From JAWXCH01 sp034440595 (GTDB lineage: Bacteria > Planctomycetota > Planctomycetia > Pirellulales > JALHPA01): a DNA stretch of 19,365 nt. A program made the translations under genes and the position numbers. The stretch's first letter is position 1. Every line of letters starts with the position of its first letter. The stretch is from contig JAWXCH010000075.1 of assembly GCA_034440595.1 (NCBI GenBank), forward strand, positions 1 through 19,365, given 5' to 3'. The notes under the pieces were generated by a model, which saw only the letters and a program-made list of their open reading frames with translations, ran no database searches and was not told where the DNA came from. Shown here in pieces: positions 1 through 6,481 of this stretch.

Positions 1-2
1 CC

Positions 3-59
3 CTCAATCACTTCGCCATCCTATTCGAGGAACGGATGCCGGAAAACATTAGCAAATAA
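3..59 (+). CDS. Possible 3' end of an upstream gene (partial)
   Basis: From the left edge one plus-strand frame reads 18 codons without a stop and ends in TAA at 57-59, giving LNHFAILFEERMPENISK. The composition looks protein-like and the other two plus frames read as low-complexity or basic sequence. The stretch is too short to identify, and a random open frame of this length is quite possible. No terminator hairpin with a T-tract follows. Confidence 0.3.
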   Translation, partial: LNHFAILFEERMPENISK

Positions 60-347
60 CGTACCCTGCTCGCCTGACACAAAAGACTTTACAGGCCCTC
101 CCTCAGAGTTCATTTCGGTAAAAACTGAACCGCGATAACGTGCCGACCCTTTTTCATTGCGCCTTCGCGTCTTTGCGTGAATTCCTTTCTTCTGCCTTGT
201 GCTAGCACGTCGCCAGCAGTTTGCCGCAATATTGCCCGCCAACTTCCTCTCAAGTCTGCCCGCTTGTTCGGACGATAATTGATGGAATAGGGAATTCGCT
301 TGCTGGCGAGTTCGTGATCAGCAAGGGAATGCTGAAAGGCGACATCG
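60..347. other. Intergenic region upstream of the ExeA-like ATPase
   Basis: No supported gene. Short open frames on the minus strand here are Arg/Lys-rich with no recognisable motif and look non-coding. At about 159-181 there is a GCG-CTT-GCG-CTT-GCG type run, resembling the 'gcgtctttgcgtga' words that recur in intergenic DNA of many bacteria; that resemblance is from memory. A likely ribosome site for the next gene, AAAGG, lies at 335-339. I could not place a convincing -35/-10 pair. Confidence 0.5.
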
Positions 348-1157
348 ATGTATCGTACTCATTGGGGATTGCGTGAAGCTCCGTTTCGCACCACGCTGGA
401 TCCTCGGTTTTATTATTCCAGCCCGGGCCATGAAGAAGCGCTTGCGCGCCTGAGCTTCTTGACCGAGGAGCATCGTCGGCTTGGCATCTGCCTTGGCCCA
501 ACCGGTTCGGGCAAGTCGCTGCTGCTGGAGCTATTCGCACGGCAGGCGCGTCGCGCCGGTTCGCAAGTCGTCAACATCAGCTTGCTGGGTGTCGACCTGC
601 ACGAATTTCTCTGGCTGTTGGCTTCTGACCTGGGATTAAGCCCCGGTCGCGACGAATCAGAGTTCACATTGTGGCGTTCGATTCTGGATCGTTTGATCGA
701 GAACCGCTATCAGCAGCTCGACACGGTGATTCTGCTGGACGATGCCGACGGTGCTGATCCAGCCGTATTAGAGACGCTTGTGCGGTTATGCGAGGCAGAC
801 CGTACTCCCTCCAGTCGTCTGACGATTGTGCTGGCGACCATTCCAGAGCAGGTTCGTCGGCTAGGTGAACGACTGCTCGATCTGATTGAGTTGCGCATCG
901 ATCTGGAACCGTGGGAGATATCGGACACAATCGGTTACTTGAATGGCGCACTGCGTCAAGCCGGTCGACAGGATCCCACATTTACGGAAGACGCGATCGG
1001 TCGTTTGCATCGGCTGTGTGATGGCATTCCACGGCGGATCGCACAGATGGCCAATCTGGCACTCTTGGCCGGAGCGGGCCAGCGCTTGCAACGCATTGAC
1101 GCGGCAAATATCGAATCCGTCTATCTAGAATTAGGCGCGATTAGTGTGGCGGGGTAG
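348..1157 (+). CDS. ExeA/GspA-like AAA+ ATPase
   Basis: Predicted cytosolic P-loop ATPase of the ExeA (general secretion pathway protein A)/TniB-like AAA group. The N-terminus MYRTHWGLREAPF is the typical start of this family. Walker A is GPTGSGKS at residues 50-57, Walker B VILLDDAD at 127-134, a sensor-1-like strand LTIVLAT at 158-164, and the family's GIPRRI segment carrying the sensor-2 arginines at 226-231. The 269 residues cover only the ATPase module; the C-terminal membrane helix and peptidoglycan-binding domain of classical ExeA are absent. In planctomycetes such stand-alone ATPases are common and their partners are mostly unknown. No secretion or transposition gene lies beside it, so the process it serves cannot be told. 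ATG at 348 has AAAGG eight bases upstream. An intrinsic terminator follows three bases after the stop, so transcription likely ends here. Confidence 0.88.
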   Translation: MYRTHWGLREAPFRTTLDPRFYYSSPGHEEALARLSFLTEEHRRLGICLGPTGSGKSLLLELFARQARRAGSQVVNISLLGVDLHEFLWLLASDLGLSPGRDESEFTLWRSILDRLIENRYQQLDTVILLDDADGADPAVLETLVRLCEADRTPSSRLTIVLATIPEQVRRLGERLLDLIELRIDLEPWEISDTIGYLNGALRQAGRQDPTFTEDAIGRLHRLCDGIPRRIAQMANLALLAGAGQRLQRIDAANIESVYLELGAISVAG

Positions 1158-1159
1158 GA

Positions 1160-1197
1160 ACATTTTGGCGCCCGATCTGTGCCGAAATGTGATTTTT
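1160..1197 (+). terminator. Rho-independent terminator after the ExeA-like gene
   Basis: Inverted repeat ACATTTTGGC (1160-1169) pairs with GCCGAAATGT (1181-1190), ten pairs including one U-G wobble, around an 11-nt loop. It is followed by GATTTTT (1191-1197). It begins three bases after the TAG stop at 1155-1157. Stem, loop and T-run order fit an intrinsic terminator on the plus strand. Confidence 0.8.
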
Positions 1198-1330
1198 CTC
1201 TTGGCGAACCTCTCGACTAGCCGTTGTCGCAATTGACCGAAGACAAGGTCATGCAATAATCAACCGATCCGTCAGCGGCACTAGGCGCTGTGTAAGGTGC
1301 ACGCGACGGCTTTCGGCCAGGAGAATTTTT

Positions 1331-1849
1331 ATGGGTAATGTACGATGTATTGTGCAAGTTGCGCCGCGAAATCTAACGGGGGTGGTTATCGCTGTGCGGC
1401 CCGGCCAAACAAACAATGTCATGCAGATTCTTGGGGATATCGATGAACAAGGACGCTTTTACACATATATCCATCCGGCCGGCAAACCAATCCAGTTTTT
1501 CAATTTGTTTGGCCCCGATGTATCACTGCCACCTGAAGAGTGCGACAACGTAATTATTCAAAGCGGTGGAAAGATGTGGTGTGGCTACGGGGCGTTTGTG
1601 GACCGCGTCGAAACACTCGCACCGCACCTGGAAGATGCGCATTTTTTTATTGGCGATGAACAGTACTACATTGACGAACTAAGGATCATGGATGGCGAAT
1701 TACACTACCAGTGCGTTCATGAAGGTTGTTGGTTGCATATTTATGACTTTCTCAAAAAACGTGGTTATCTGGGAGTGATTGATCCTTATCCATTTGATGC
1801 AGAAAATTTCATCGATGACGATCCCTTTAAAGAGCAAGCATCGGAATGA
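1331..1849 (+). CDS. Hypothetical acidic cytosolic protein
   Basis: Not recognised. The frame encodes 172 residues with no signal peptide or membrane segment. It is rich in Asp, Glu, Tyr and Phe, with an acidic C-terminus (FIDDDPFKEQ near the end). Four cysteines are scattered (one near the N-terminus, CDN near 73, then MWCG, CVHEGC further on), but they form no obvious metal-binding spacing apart from the CxxxxC pair near the C-terminal third. The middle, with alternating hydrophobic and aromatic residues, suggests a mainly beta fold. AGGAGA at 1319-1324 sits 6 bases before ATG 1331, one of the best ribosome sites in the window, which supports a real gene. The DNA looks more A+T-rich than its neighbours (runs such as catttttttattgg), so recent acquisition is possible. 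An immunity or cargo protein is conceivable but nothing shown proves it. Confidence 0.7.
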   Translation: MGNVRCIVQVAPRNLTGVVIAVRPGQTNNVMQILGDIDEQGRFYTYIHPAGKPIQFFNLFGPDVSLPPEECDNVIIQSGGKMWCGYGAFVDRVETLAPHLEDAHFFIGDEQYYIDELRIMDGELHYQCVHEGCWLHIYDFLKKRGYLGVIDPYPFDAENFIDDDPFKEQASE

Positions 1850-1970
1850 ATAAGTTCCTAGAATGTGTCGTTCACGTTCGGTCGTACTGAGAATGGAGTT
1901 ACTGAGGCGATTGAATTCTCTCCAGCAATGAAGATTTTGGACTGCGGAGATAAATGGTTACACTTAGAAA

Positions 1971-2246
1971 ATGGACGACAATCCCTACCAAGCGTCGCAA
2001 GCGGAAACACCACCAACGGGCCGCGAGGAATTACTTCCTCCCGAGTCGTGGGCGCGGCTGCTGCGCGATTACGGACTCGGATTCGTATTCCTGCCAATTG
2101 TAACTGTCGTCTCAAGTTGGCTTGTTCGTAATAGGCTACCCGAAGATATCTACGCGATATTTTTTATTCTGGCCGGTTCGACGATCTCAATGTTTACGTG
2201 TCTCTGGATCATCAGGCAGATATTGCTGCGCCGCAAACGGCAGTGA
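1971..2246 (+). CDS. Small two-helix membrane protein with NPYQ N-terminus
   Basis: 91-residue predicted inner-membrane protein of unknown function. It begins MDDNPYQASQ; an Asn-Pro-Tyr-Gln start is a recurrent N-terminal signature of small planctomycete membrane proteins (knowledge from memory). A polar Pro/Glu-rich segment of about 30 residues precedes two hydrophobic helices, at about 35-53 and 60-84, joined by a short charged turn RNRLPED. The C-terminus RQILLRRKRQ is strongly basic and should lie in the cytoplasm, which puts the N-terminus there too. No Shine-Dalgarno is seen before ATG 1971. An overlapping frame at 1865-2131 has no such features and was not accepted. Confidence 0.72.
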   Translation: MDDNPYQASQAETPPTGREELLPPESWARLLRDYGLGFVFLPIVTVVSSWLVRNRLPEDIYAIFFILAGSTISMFTCLWIIRQILLRRKRQ

Positions 2247-2601
2247 GCTGATGCTCCTACTCTTCTGCGCATAGAGGGTTTTCGTTCGCAGCGGCCGAGC
2301 CGACTGTTGCTGTCTGCCGGAGGCTTCCCCCAGTGAGTTCAGGTGAGCCGGGGAAAACTTGCGGAACCCTTAGTTTTCCCGAATTTCCCCCTCGATTTGC
2401 ACTTCCCTCCGCCGTGTGCGACAATCGATAGCCACGCCTGAGACGAGGGGACCATTCAGTATCAATTGCAGTCAATGCACACCGCCAGTGCGGGGTGAGT
2501 TGGCTGGCAGCCGTTGCTGAAATCCATAGCGTCCCCTCCCCGTTCCTAAAGTAAGTGTTATTCGTAGCCTATTTTGACTCGCCGCTCTTGAGGAGAATTC
2601 T
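2247..2601. other. Intergenic region before the DUF1080 gene
   Basis: 355 bases with no supported gene. A 72-codon minus-strand frame (2257-2475) is Gly/Arg/Ser-rich and has no domain. The region contains a perfect 9-bp inverted repeat at 2351-2380, listed separately. The promoter of the DUF1080 gene should lie in the right half, but I found no pair of hexamers good enough to call. Confidence 0.5.
2351..2380. repeat. 9-bp perfect inverted repeat, 12-nt spacer
   Basis: GGGAAAACT (2351-2359) and AGTTTTCCC (2372-2380) are exact reverse complements. The spacer is 12 nt. It lies about 105 bases after the stop of the small membrane protein gene and about 220 bases before the DUF1080 start. No T-run follows directly, so an operator or weak terminator are both possible. 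Confidence 0.6.
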
Positions 2602-3405
2602 ATGACACGCGTTTGTTTCGCTTCGTTGTTTGTGCTCGCGCTGACCGCTGGTTCAATTGCCTATGCGGCCGATGCGCCTGAGAAGACCGCTCCAGAAGAA
2701 CCCAAAAATATGCAGCCACTCTTCAAGGGAGATTCCTTGGAAGGCTGGGACGGGGATCCACGACTATGGTCGGTTAAGGATGGTGTGGTGCGTGGCGAAA
2801 CGACCAAGGAGAATGTCGCGCATGGAAACACGTTTCTCATCTGGCAAGATGGCAAACTAAAGGACTTCGACCTGCGACTCTCGTTCCGCATTAAGGGTGG
2901 AAACGCGGGCGTGCAGTACCGCGCCAAACATGTTCCAGAACAAAACAAAGACAACAAGTGGATCATCGAAGGCTATCAGGCTGAAGTCGAAGACACTCCT
3001 GGCAAGGCTGGCTTTCTCTATGACGAACGCGGACGCGGTTACCTGTGCAACGTTGGCGAGAAGGTCACAGTTGGACCTGGCGAAAAGCCGAAGGTTGTAG
3101 GCAGCTTGGGTGACAAAGACGCAATCGGCGCGACCTACAACAAATCCGACTGGAATGACTACGTCATCATCGCACGGGGAAATCACATTCAGCATTTTCT
3201 CAATGGTGTACAGACGGTCGATATCATTGACAATGATCCTGAAAAGGCTGAGCTGGAAGGAGTTCTAGCATTCCAAATTCACGCCGGCCCGCCGATGGTG
3301 GTTGAGTACAAGGATGTTCGGTTGAAGGAATTGCACGCTAAGAAAGAGGGTGCCAAGAAGGGTGGTAAGAAGAGAAGGGCTGAAAAAGCCGCCGCCAAAG
3401 AGTAG
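2602..3405 (+). CDS. Secreted DUF1080 (3-keto-disaccharide hydrolase family) protein
   Basis: Predicted exported protein of the DUF1080/3-keto-disaccharide hydrolase family (PF06439), a concanavalin-like beta-sandwich very abundant in Planctomycetes and linked to breakdown of oxidised glycosides; the exact substrate is unknown. Residues 1-22 form a signal peptide (basic MTR, hydrophobic core, AYA-type cleavage site). The domain covers about 36-245 and shows the family's phrases: LFKGDSLEGW, WSVKDGVVRG, FDLRLSFRIKGGNAGVQYR, GYQAEVED, DWNDYVIIARGNHIQHFLNG and a closing IHAGPPMVVEYKDVRLKEL. The tail from about 246 is Lys/Ala-rich and strongly basic, perhaps for binding a polyanion or the cell surface. 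GAGGAGA lies just before ATG 2602, a strong ribosome site. The TAG stop (3403-3405) nearly touches the epmA gene, so the two may share a transcript even though their roles differ. Confidence 0.9.
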   Translation: MTRVCFASLFVLALTAGSIAYAADAPEKTAPEEPKNMQPLFKGDSLEGWDGDPRLWSVKDGVVRGETTKENVAHGNTFLIWQDGKLKDFDLRLSFRIKGGNAGVQYRAKHVPEQNKDNKWIIEGYQAEVEDTPGKAGFLYDERGRGYLCNVGEKVTVGPGEKPKVVGSLGDKDAIGATYNKSDWNDYVIIARGNHIQHFLNGVQTVDIIDNDPEKAELEGVLAFQIHAGPPMVVEYKDVRLKELHAKKEGAKKGGKKRRAEKAAAKE

Positions 3406-3428
3406 TGTCTCCACAGTGCCATACCCAA

Positions 3429-4406
3429 ATGACACACGACTGGCGACCTACTGCCAATATTGATCGCCTGCAACTGCGTGCCAAAGTGGTCGCGCAGTTG
3501 CGGCGATTTTTTGATGCGCGAGGGTTCCTCGAAGTCGAGACGCCACTCCTCTCCGCCGATACGGTGATCGATCGGCATCTCGATCCGTTCAGCACAGTTC
3601 TGGCCGACGATCCACGCCGGCCAGTGCAAGGTCAGCGATTGTGGCTACAGACTTCGCCCGAGTTCGCCATGAAGAGGCTGCTGGCCGCCGGTGCGACCGC
3701 CATCTATCAGATCTGCAAGGCGTTTCGCAACGGTGACCGAGGTCGAATGCACAATCCCGAGTTCACGATGGTCGAGTGGTACCGCGTTGGGGACGACATG
3801 CAGCGCGGCATGCAGTTGCTCGCTGAACTGATCGAAGAGATGCTGCCGGGCACCACGTGTTCTCGCATCAGTTATCAACAGGCGTTCTTGCAATATCTGC
3901 AAATCGACCCGCACCGCGCGACCGTGGCCGAATTGCAAGCAGCCGCCGCACGGAAATATGTCACCGTGCCAGCCGATTTTGGCACCGACCGCGACAACTG
4001 GCTGAATTTGCTTCTGGCCGAGTGCGTTGAGCCTCACCTCGGGACGGAGGGGCCAGTGTTGTTGTTCGATTACCCGGCCTCGCAGGCGGCGCTGGCGGTC
4101 GTGCGGCACGACGATCCCCCGGTGGCAGAGCGTTTTGAGCTATACCTCTACGGGATCGAACTGGCCAATGGCTACCACGAACTGCTGGATCCGACAGCGC
4201 TACGAAAGCGAAACCAAGCCGCCAATACGCAGCGGATGGCCGATGGCAAACCGGCGCTGCCAGAAGAAAGCCGCCTGCTAGAGGCAATGCAGCATGGCCT
4301 GCCTCCCTGTGCGGGGGTGGCACTTGGCCTGGACCGGCTGGTCATGTTGATTGCTGGTGAAAAATCTTTGGATGAAGTGATCGCTTTTCCCATCGATCGG
4401 GCTTAA
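3429..4406 (+). CDS. epmA: Elongation factor P--(R)-beta-lysine ligase EpmA
   Basis: Class II lysyl-tRNA-synthetase paralogue (EpmA, also PoxA/GenX/YjeA) that attaches (R)-beta-lysine to a conserved lysine of elongation factor P, helping ribosomes through polyproline. It has only the catalytic core and lacks the anticodon-binding domain. Sequence signs: motif 1 region GFLEVETPLLS near the N-terminus; LQTSPEFAMKRLLAAG; motif 2 FRNGDRGRMHNPEFTMVEWYR; the substrate-site stretch ELANGYHEL; and motif 3 GVALGLDRLVML followed by VIAFPIDRA at the C-terminus. These match E. coli EpmA closely. ATG 3429 is chosen because it gives 325 residues, the length I recall for E. coli EpmA; an in-frame GTG at 3405 overlapping the preceding stop would add eight residues with no family match. 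EpmB, the lysine 2,3-aminomutase partner, is not in this window. Confidence 0.93.
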   Translation: MTHDWRPTANIDRLQLRAKVVAQLRRFFDARGFLEVETPLLSADTVIDRHLDPFSTVLADDPRRPVQGQRLWLQTSPEFAMKRLLAAGATAIYQICKAFRNGDRGRMHNPEFTMVEWYRVGDDMQRGMQLLAELIEEMLPGTTCSRISYQQAFLQYLQIDPHRATVAELQAAAARKYVTVPADFGTDRDNWLNLLLAECVEPHLGTEGPVLLFDYPASQAALAVVRHDDPPVAERFELYLYGIELANGYHELLDPTALRKRNQAANTQRMADGKPALPEESRLLEAMQHGLPPCAGVALGLDRLVMLIAGEKSLDEVIAFPIDRA

Positions 4407-4855
4407 TCTACTGGGGGCTGTGTCCGCACAGGATGGAAACCGCTGGTACTGCGACAACCCGGTCCGGTCGGCCTTGTATACAATTGTCTTTGCTTCAACG
4501 AAAGAGAATTGCCTCGTCAGTAAATCGCACGAGTTACGTTCGGCACCTTCTCATTTCACCAGAGGCGCAAAATATTACACAATAGACAGTTATGGCAATT
4601 CCTAGAAACGGCTACCTTGACCCGTGTCCACATTGGCGAGTATAAACAATTAGGCATTTTAATGGCCTATCGAACATCCCCCCTGTCGCTCTTCTGCCGG
4701 AATAAGTCGCGCGTCGTTCCCCTAGCCGTGGCATTATGCAGGGCGGAGGGTCGTCCGGTACCCGGATCGATGGGCCGGCATCCTTGGCGTCAGGGAGCAG
4801 TTGACCGCATTGTTTCTCAAACCGGCGTGGCCTTGCACGGCCTGAAAGTAGTTTG
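4407..4855. other. Long leader/intergenic region between epmA and the TsaC fusion
   Basis: About 450 bases. It contains a weak CTGTG/CACAG hairpin at 4418-4431 without a T-run, a 10-bp palindrome TTGTATACAA near 4475-4484, and a sigma70-like promoter at 4617-4646 (separate entry). An open frame from ATG 4662 (or TTG 4617) to TGA 4854-4856 overlaps the next start as TGATG. Its 64-residue product has no recognisable motif, so it is not called as a gene; it could be an upstream reading frame coupled to the next gene. Confidence 0.5.
4617..4646 (+). promoter_or_regulatory. Sigma70-like promoter for the tsaC-fusion/rpiB unit
   Basis: TTGACC (4617-4622) and TATAAA (4641-4646) each match the consensus at five of six positions and are 18 bases apart. 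Transcription would start near 4653, leaving a leader of about 200 nt before the coding start at 4856. Assignment is by consensus only. Confidence 0.5.
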
Positions 4856-5983
4856 ATGCCGCCATTGGTGATCGATATTCGCAGCGCCGATGACTCTCGC
4901 GATGTCGTGCATCGTGCCGTGCAGGCACTTGCCGAAGGAAAGCTGGTCGTTTTTCCGACCGAAACCGTTTATGCAATGGCCGCCAGTGCGTTGAACGCCG
5001 GCGCGGTGCAACGCCTATTAGCCGTCAAACGTCGCCAGCCAGGGGAAACGCCCTTAACATTGGCCATCAAGAGCGCCGACGATGCCTTGGACTATATTCC
5101 CAATATGAGTCGCCTGGCATTGCGGCTGGCGCGGCGATGTTGGCCAGGCCCAGTGACGCTCGTCTGCCCCGACAATCACCCCGACAGTTTGATCACACAA
5201 CTGCCGCAAGCCGTTCGGCAAGCGGTAGTTCCGAGCGGTACACTTGGCCTGCGGGTGCCAGGACATCAGACGTTTATCGATGTTTTGCGGATGCTGGCCG
5301 GGCCGGTGGTGATCAGCAGTGCCAACCGAACGAAGGAGCCGGAGTCGCTGACTGCGCAGGATGCAGCAAAGGCTTTGGAAGACGACGTGCAGTTGATTTT
5401 GGACGATGGGCGGAGTCGGTTTGGGCAGCCGTCGACCGTTGTCCGTGTGGACAAGGATCAGATGGAGATTCTGCGGCCAGGGGTGGTCTCGGAGCAAACC
5501 TTGCGGCGGCTGAGCAGCTTTCTGATCTTGTTTGCCTGCACCGGAAATACCTGCCGTAGCCCGATGGCGGAGGCAATGTGTCGAAAACTGCTGGCGGATC
5601 GATTAGGATGCAAAATCGAAGAATTGGAAGATCGCGGTATTATGGTGATGTCGGCGGGGCTATCGGCCAGCATGGGTGGCCGGCCGGCCGCCGAAGCGGT
5701 CGAGGCAATGCATACGCGTGGAATTGATCTGACCCCGCACGAAAGTCAGGCCTTGACGGCTAACCTGGTTCGGCATGCGGACGTGATCTGGGCCATGACG
5801 CGCTCGCATCGGCAGGATATTTTGGCGCAGTGGCCCGAAGCGGCGCGGCGTTGCGATTTGTTGTGCTTGGATATGCGTGACATTCCGGATCCGATCGGTG
5901 GACCGCTGGAGTATTATCAGCAGTGTGCCGACAGCATGGAGCTGGAGATTAATGCGCGGTTGAAGCAACTGGAAATTAACTAA
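4856..5983 (+). CDS. Fusion of L-threonylcarbamoyladenylate synthase and YwlE-type low-molecular-weight phosphatase
   Basis: Two-domain cytosolic enzyme of 375 residues. Residues about 5-212 are a TsaC/YrdC/Sua5 domain, which makes threonylcarbamoyl-AMP from Thr, bicarbonate and ATP for tRNA t6A37: FPTETVY, KRRQPGETPLTL, WPGPVTLV, LGLRVP, SSANRT and PSTVV are visible. The usual YGLG after FPTETV is YAMA here. Residues about 222-375 are a low-molecular-weight phosphatase with P-loop CTGNTCRSPMAEA (Cys228 nucleophile, Arg234) and general acid Asp345 in DPIGG. Threonine at P-loop position 232, where tyrosine phosphatases have Ile, is the residue that gives Bacillus YwlE its phosphoarginine specificity. 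I therefore infer a protein-arginine phosphatase rather than a tyrosine phosphatase or arsenate reductase. ATG 4856 is preferred over TTG 4853. rpiB follows after 54 bases, as in the ywlC-ywlE-ywlF cluster. Confidence 0.9.
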   Translation: MPPLVIDIRSADDSRDVVHRAVQALAEGKLVVFPTETVYAMAASALNAGAVQRLLAVKRRQPGETPLTLAIKSADDALDYIPNMSRLALRLARRCWPGPVTLVCPDNHPDSLITQLPQAVRQAVVPSGTLGLRVPGHQTFIDVLRMLAGPVVISSANRTKEPESLTAQDAAKALEDDVQLILDDGRSRFGQPSTVVRVDKDQMEILRPGVVSEQTLRRLSSFLILFACTGNTCRSPMAEAMCRKLLADRLGCKIEELEDRGIMVMSAGLSASMGGRPAAEAVEAMHTRGIDLTPHESQALTANLVRHADVIWAMTRSHRQDILAQWPEAARRCDLLCLDMRDIPDPIGGPLEYYQQCADSMELEINARLKQLEIN

Positions 5984-6001
5984 GAGTATTTTGAATTCGA
6001 G

Positions 6002-6021
6002 TGATAGGGGGAACCCTATCG
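6002..6021 (+). promoter_or_regulatory. Intercistronic GNRA-loop hairpin before rpiB
   Basis: GATAGGG (6003-6009) pairs perfectly with CCCTATC (6014-6020) around GGAA, a GNRA tetraloop, with a possible outer U-G pair. It lies in the 54-bp gap between the fusion gene and rpiB and ends six bases before the AAAGGGA ribosome site at 6027-6033. There is no T-run, so it is not a standard terminator. A role in mRNA stability or in keeping the ribosome site accessible is inference. Confidence 0.55.
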
Positions 6022-6037
6022 GTGACAAAGGGACTAT

Positions 6038-6481
6038 ATGCGAATTATTGTTGGCAGTGATCATCGCGGCTATAACATCAAATCCAAGGTGATTGACTTG
6101 GCGCGCCGACTTGGACACGAAGTCGTGGACGAGGGGTCGGCCGCTAATGCGAGTGTCGATTACCCTGACGTGGCCGCCGTGGTCGCAAGCAAGGTCAGCA
6201 AGGGAGAGGTGGACCGCGGAATTCTAATCTGCGGCACCGGTATCGGCATGAGTATCGCCGCCAATAAATTTTCGGGCGTGCGCGCTGCTCCCTGTCACGA
6301 TGATCTCACGGCCGAAATGAGCCGCCGACATAATGATTTGAATGTGCTCTGTCTGTCGGCGGACATGCTCGGCGAAAAGCTCATCGACCGAATGGTCGAG
6401 ATCTGGTTGAATACCCCGTTTGAAGCAGGGCGGCATGCTCGACGCATCGAAAAGATCACCGGCTTAGAACACCCCGGTTAA
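6038..6481 (+). CDS. rpiB: Ribose-5-phosphate isomerase B
   Basis: RpiB/LacAB-family sugar isomerase interconverting ribose 5-phosphate and ribulose 5-phosphate in the non-oxidative pentose phosphate pathway; cytosolic. The 147 residues match the usual length (about 149 in E. coli). Visible: GSDHRGY (5-11, phosphate/ring-opening residues Asp8 and His9), SVDYPD (39-44), CGTGIGMSIAANK with catalytic-base Cys65, the RRHNDLNVLCLS stretch with His98, and FEAGRHARRI near the C-terminus, whose arginines bind phosphate. All expected active-site positions appear present. AAAGGGA lies four bases before ATG 6038. It follows the TsaC/phosphatase fusion on the same strand and is probably co-transcribed. 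Allose-6-phosphate isomerase activity cannot be excluded from sequence alone. Confidence 0.95.
   Translation: MRIIVGSDHRGYNIKSKVIDLARRLGHEVVDEGSAANASVDYPDVAAVVASKVSKGEVDRGILICGTGIGMSIAANKFSGVRAAPCHDDLTAEMSRRHNDLNVLCLSADMLGEKLIDRMVEIWLNTPFEAGRHARRIEKITGLEHPG

Noticed and set aside
21..242. 73-codon minus-strand frame at the left edge
   Set aside because: Arg/Lys-rich product without motif; it covers a common intergenic word and overlaps a possible plus-strand gene tail.
1865..2131. 88-codon plus-strand frame overlapping the NPYQ membrane protein
   Set aside because: The first 37 residues look protein-like, but the rest becomes Arg/Ala-rich where the other frame has two clear helices and a known N-terminal signature. 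One frame must be a shadow.
4617..4856. 79-codon frame starting with TTG before the TsaC fusion
   Set aside because: Its TTG start is the -35 box of a good promoter, and the product matches nothing. Kept only as a note on a possible upstream frame from ATG 4662.
5660..6118. 152-codon minus-strand frame across the phosphatase domain and rpiB start
   Set aside because: Antisense to two well-supported enzymes, with no domain of its own.
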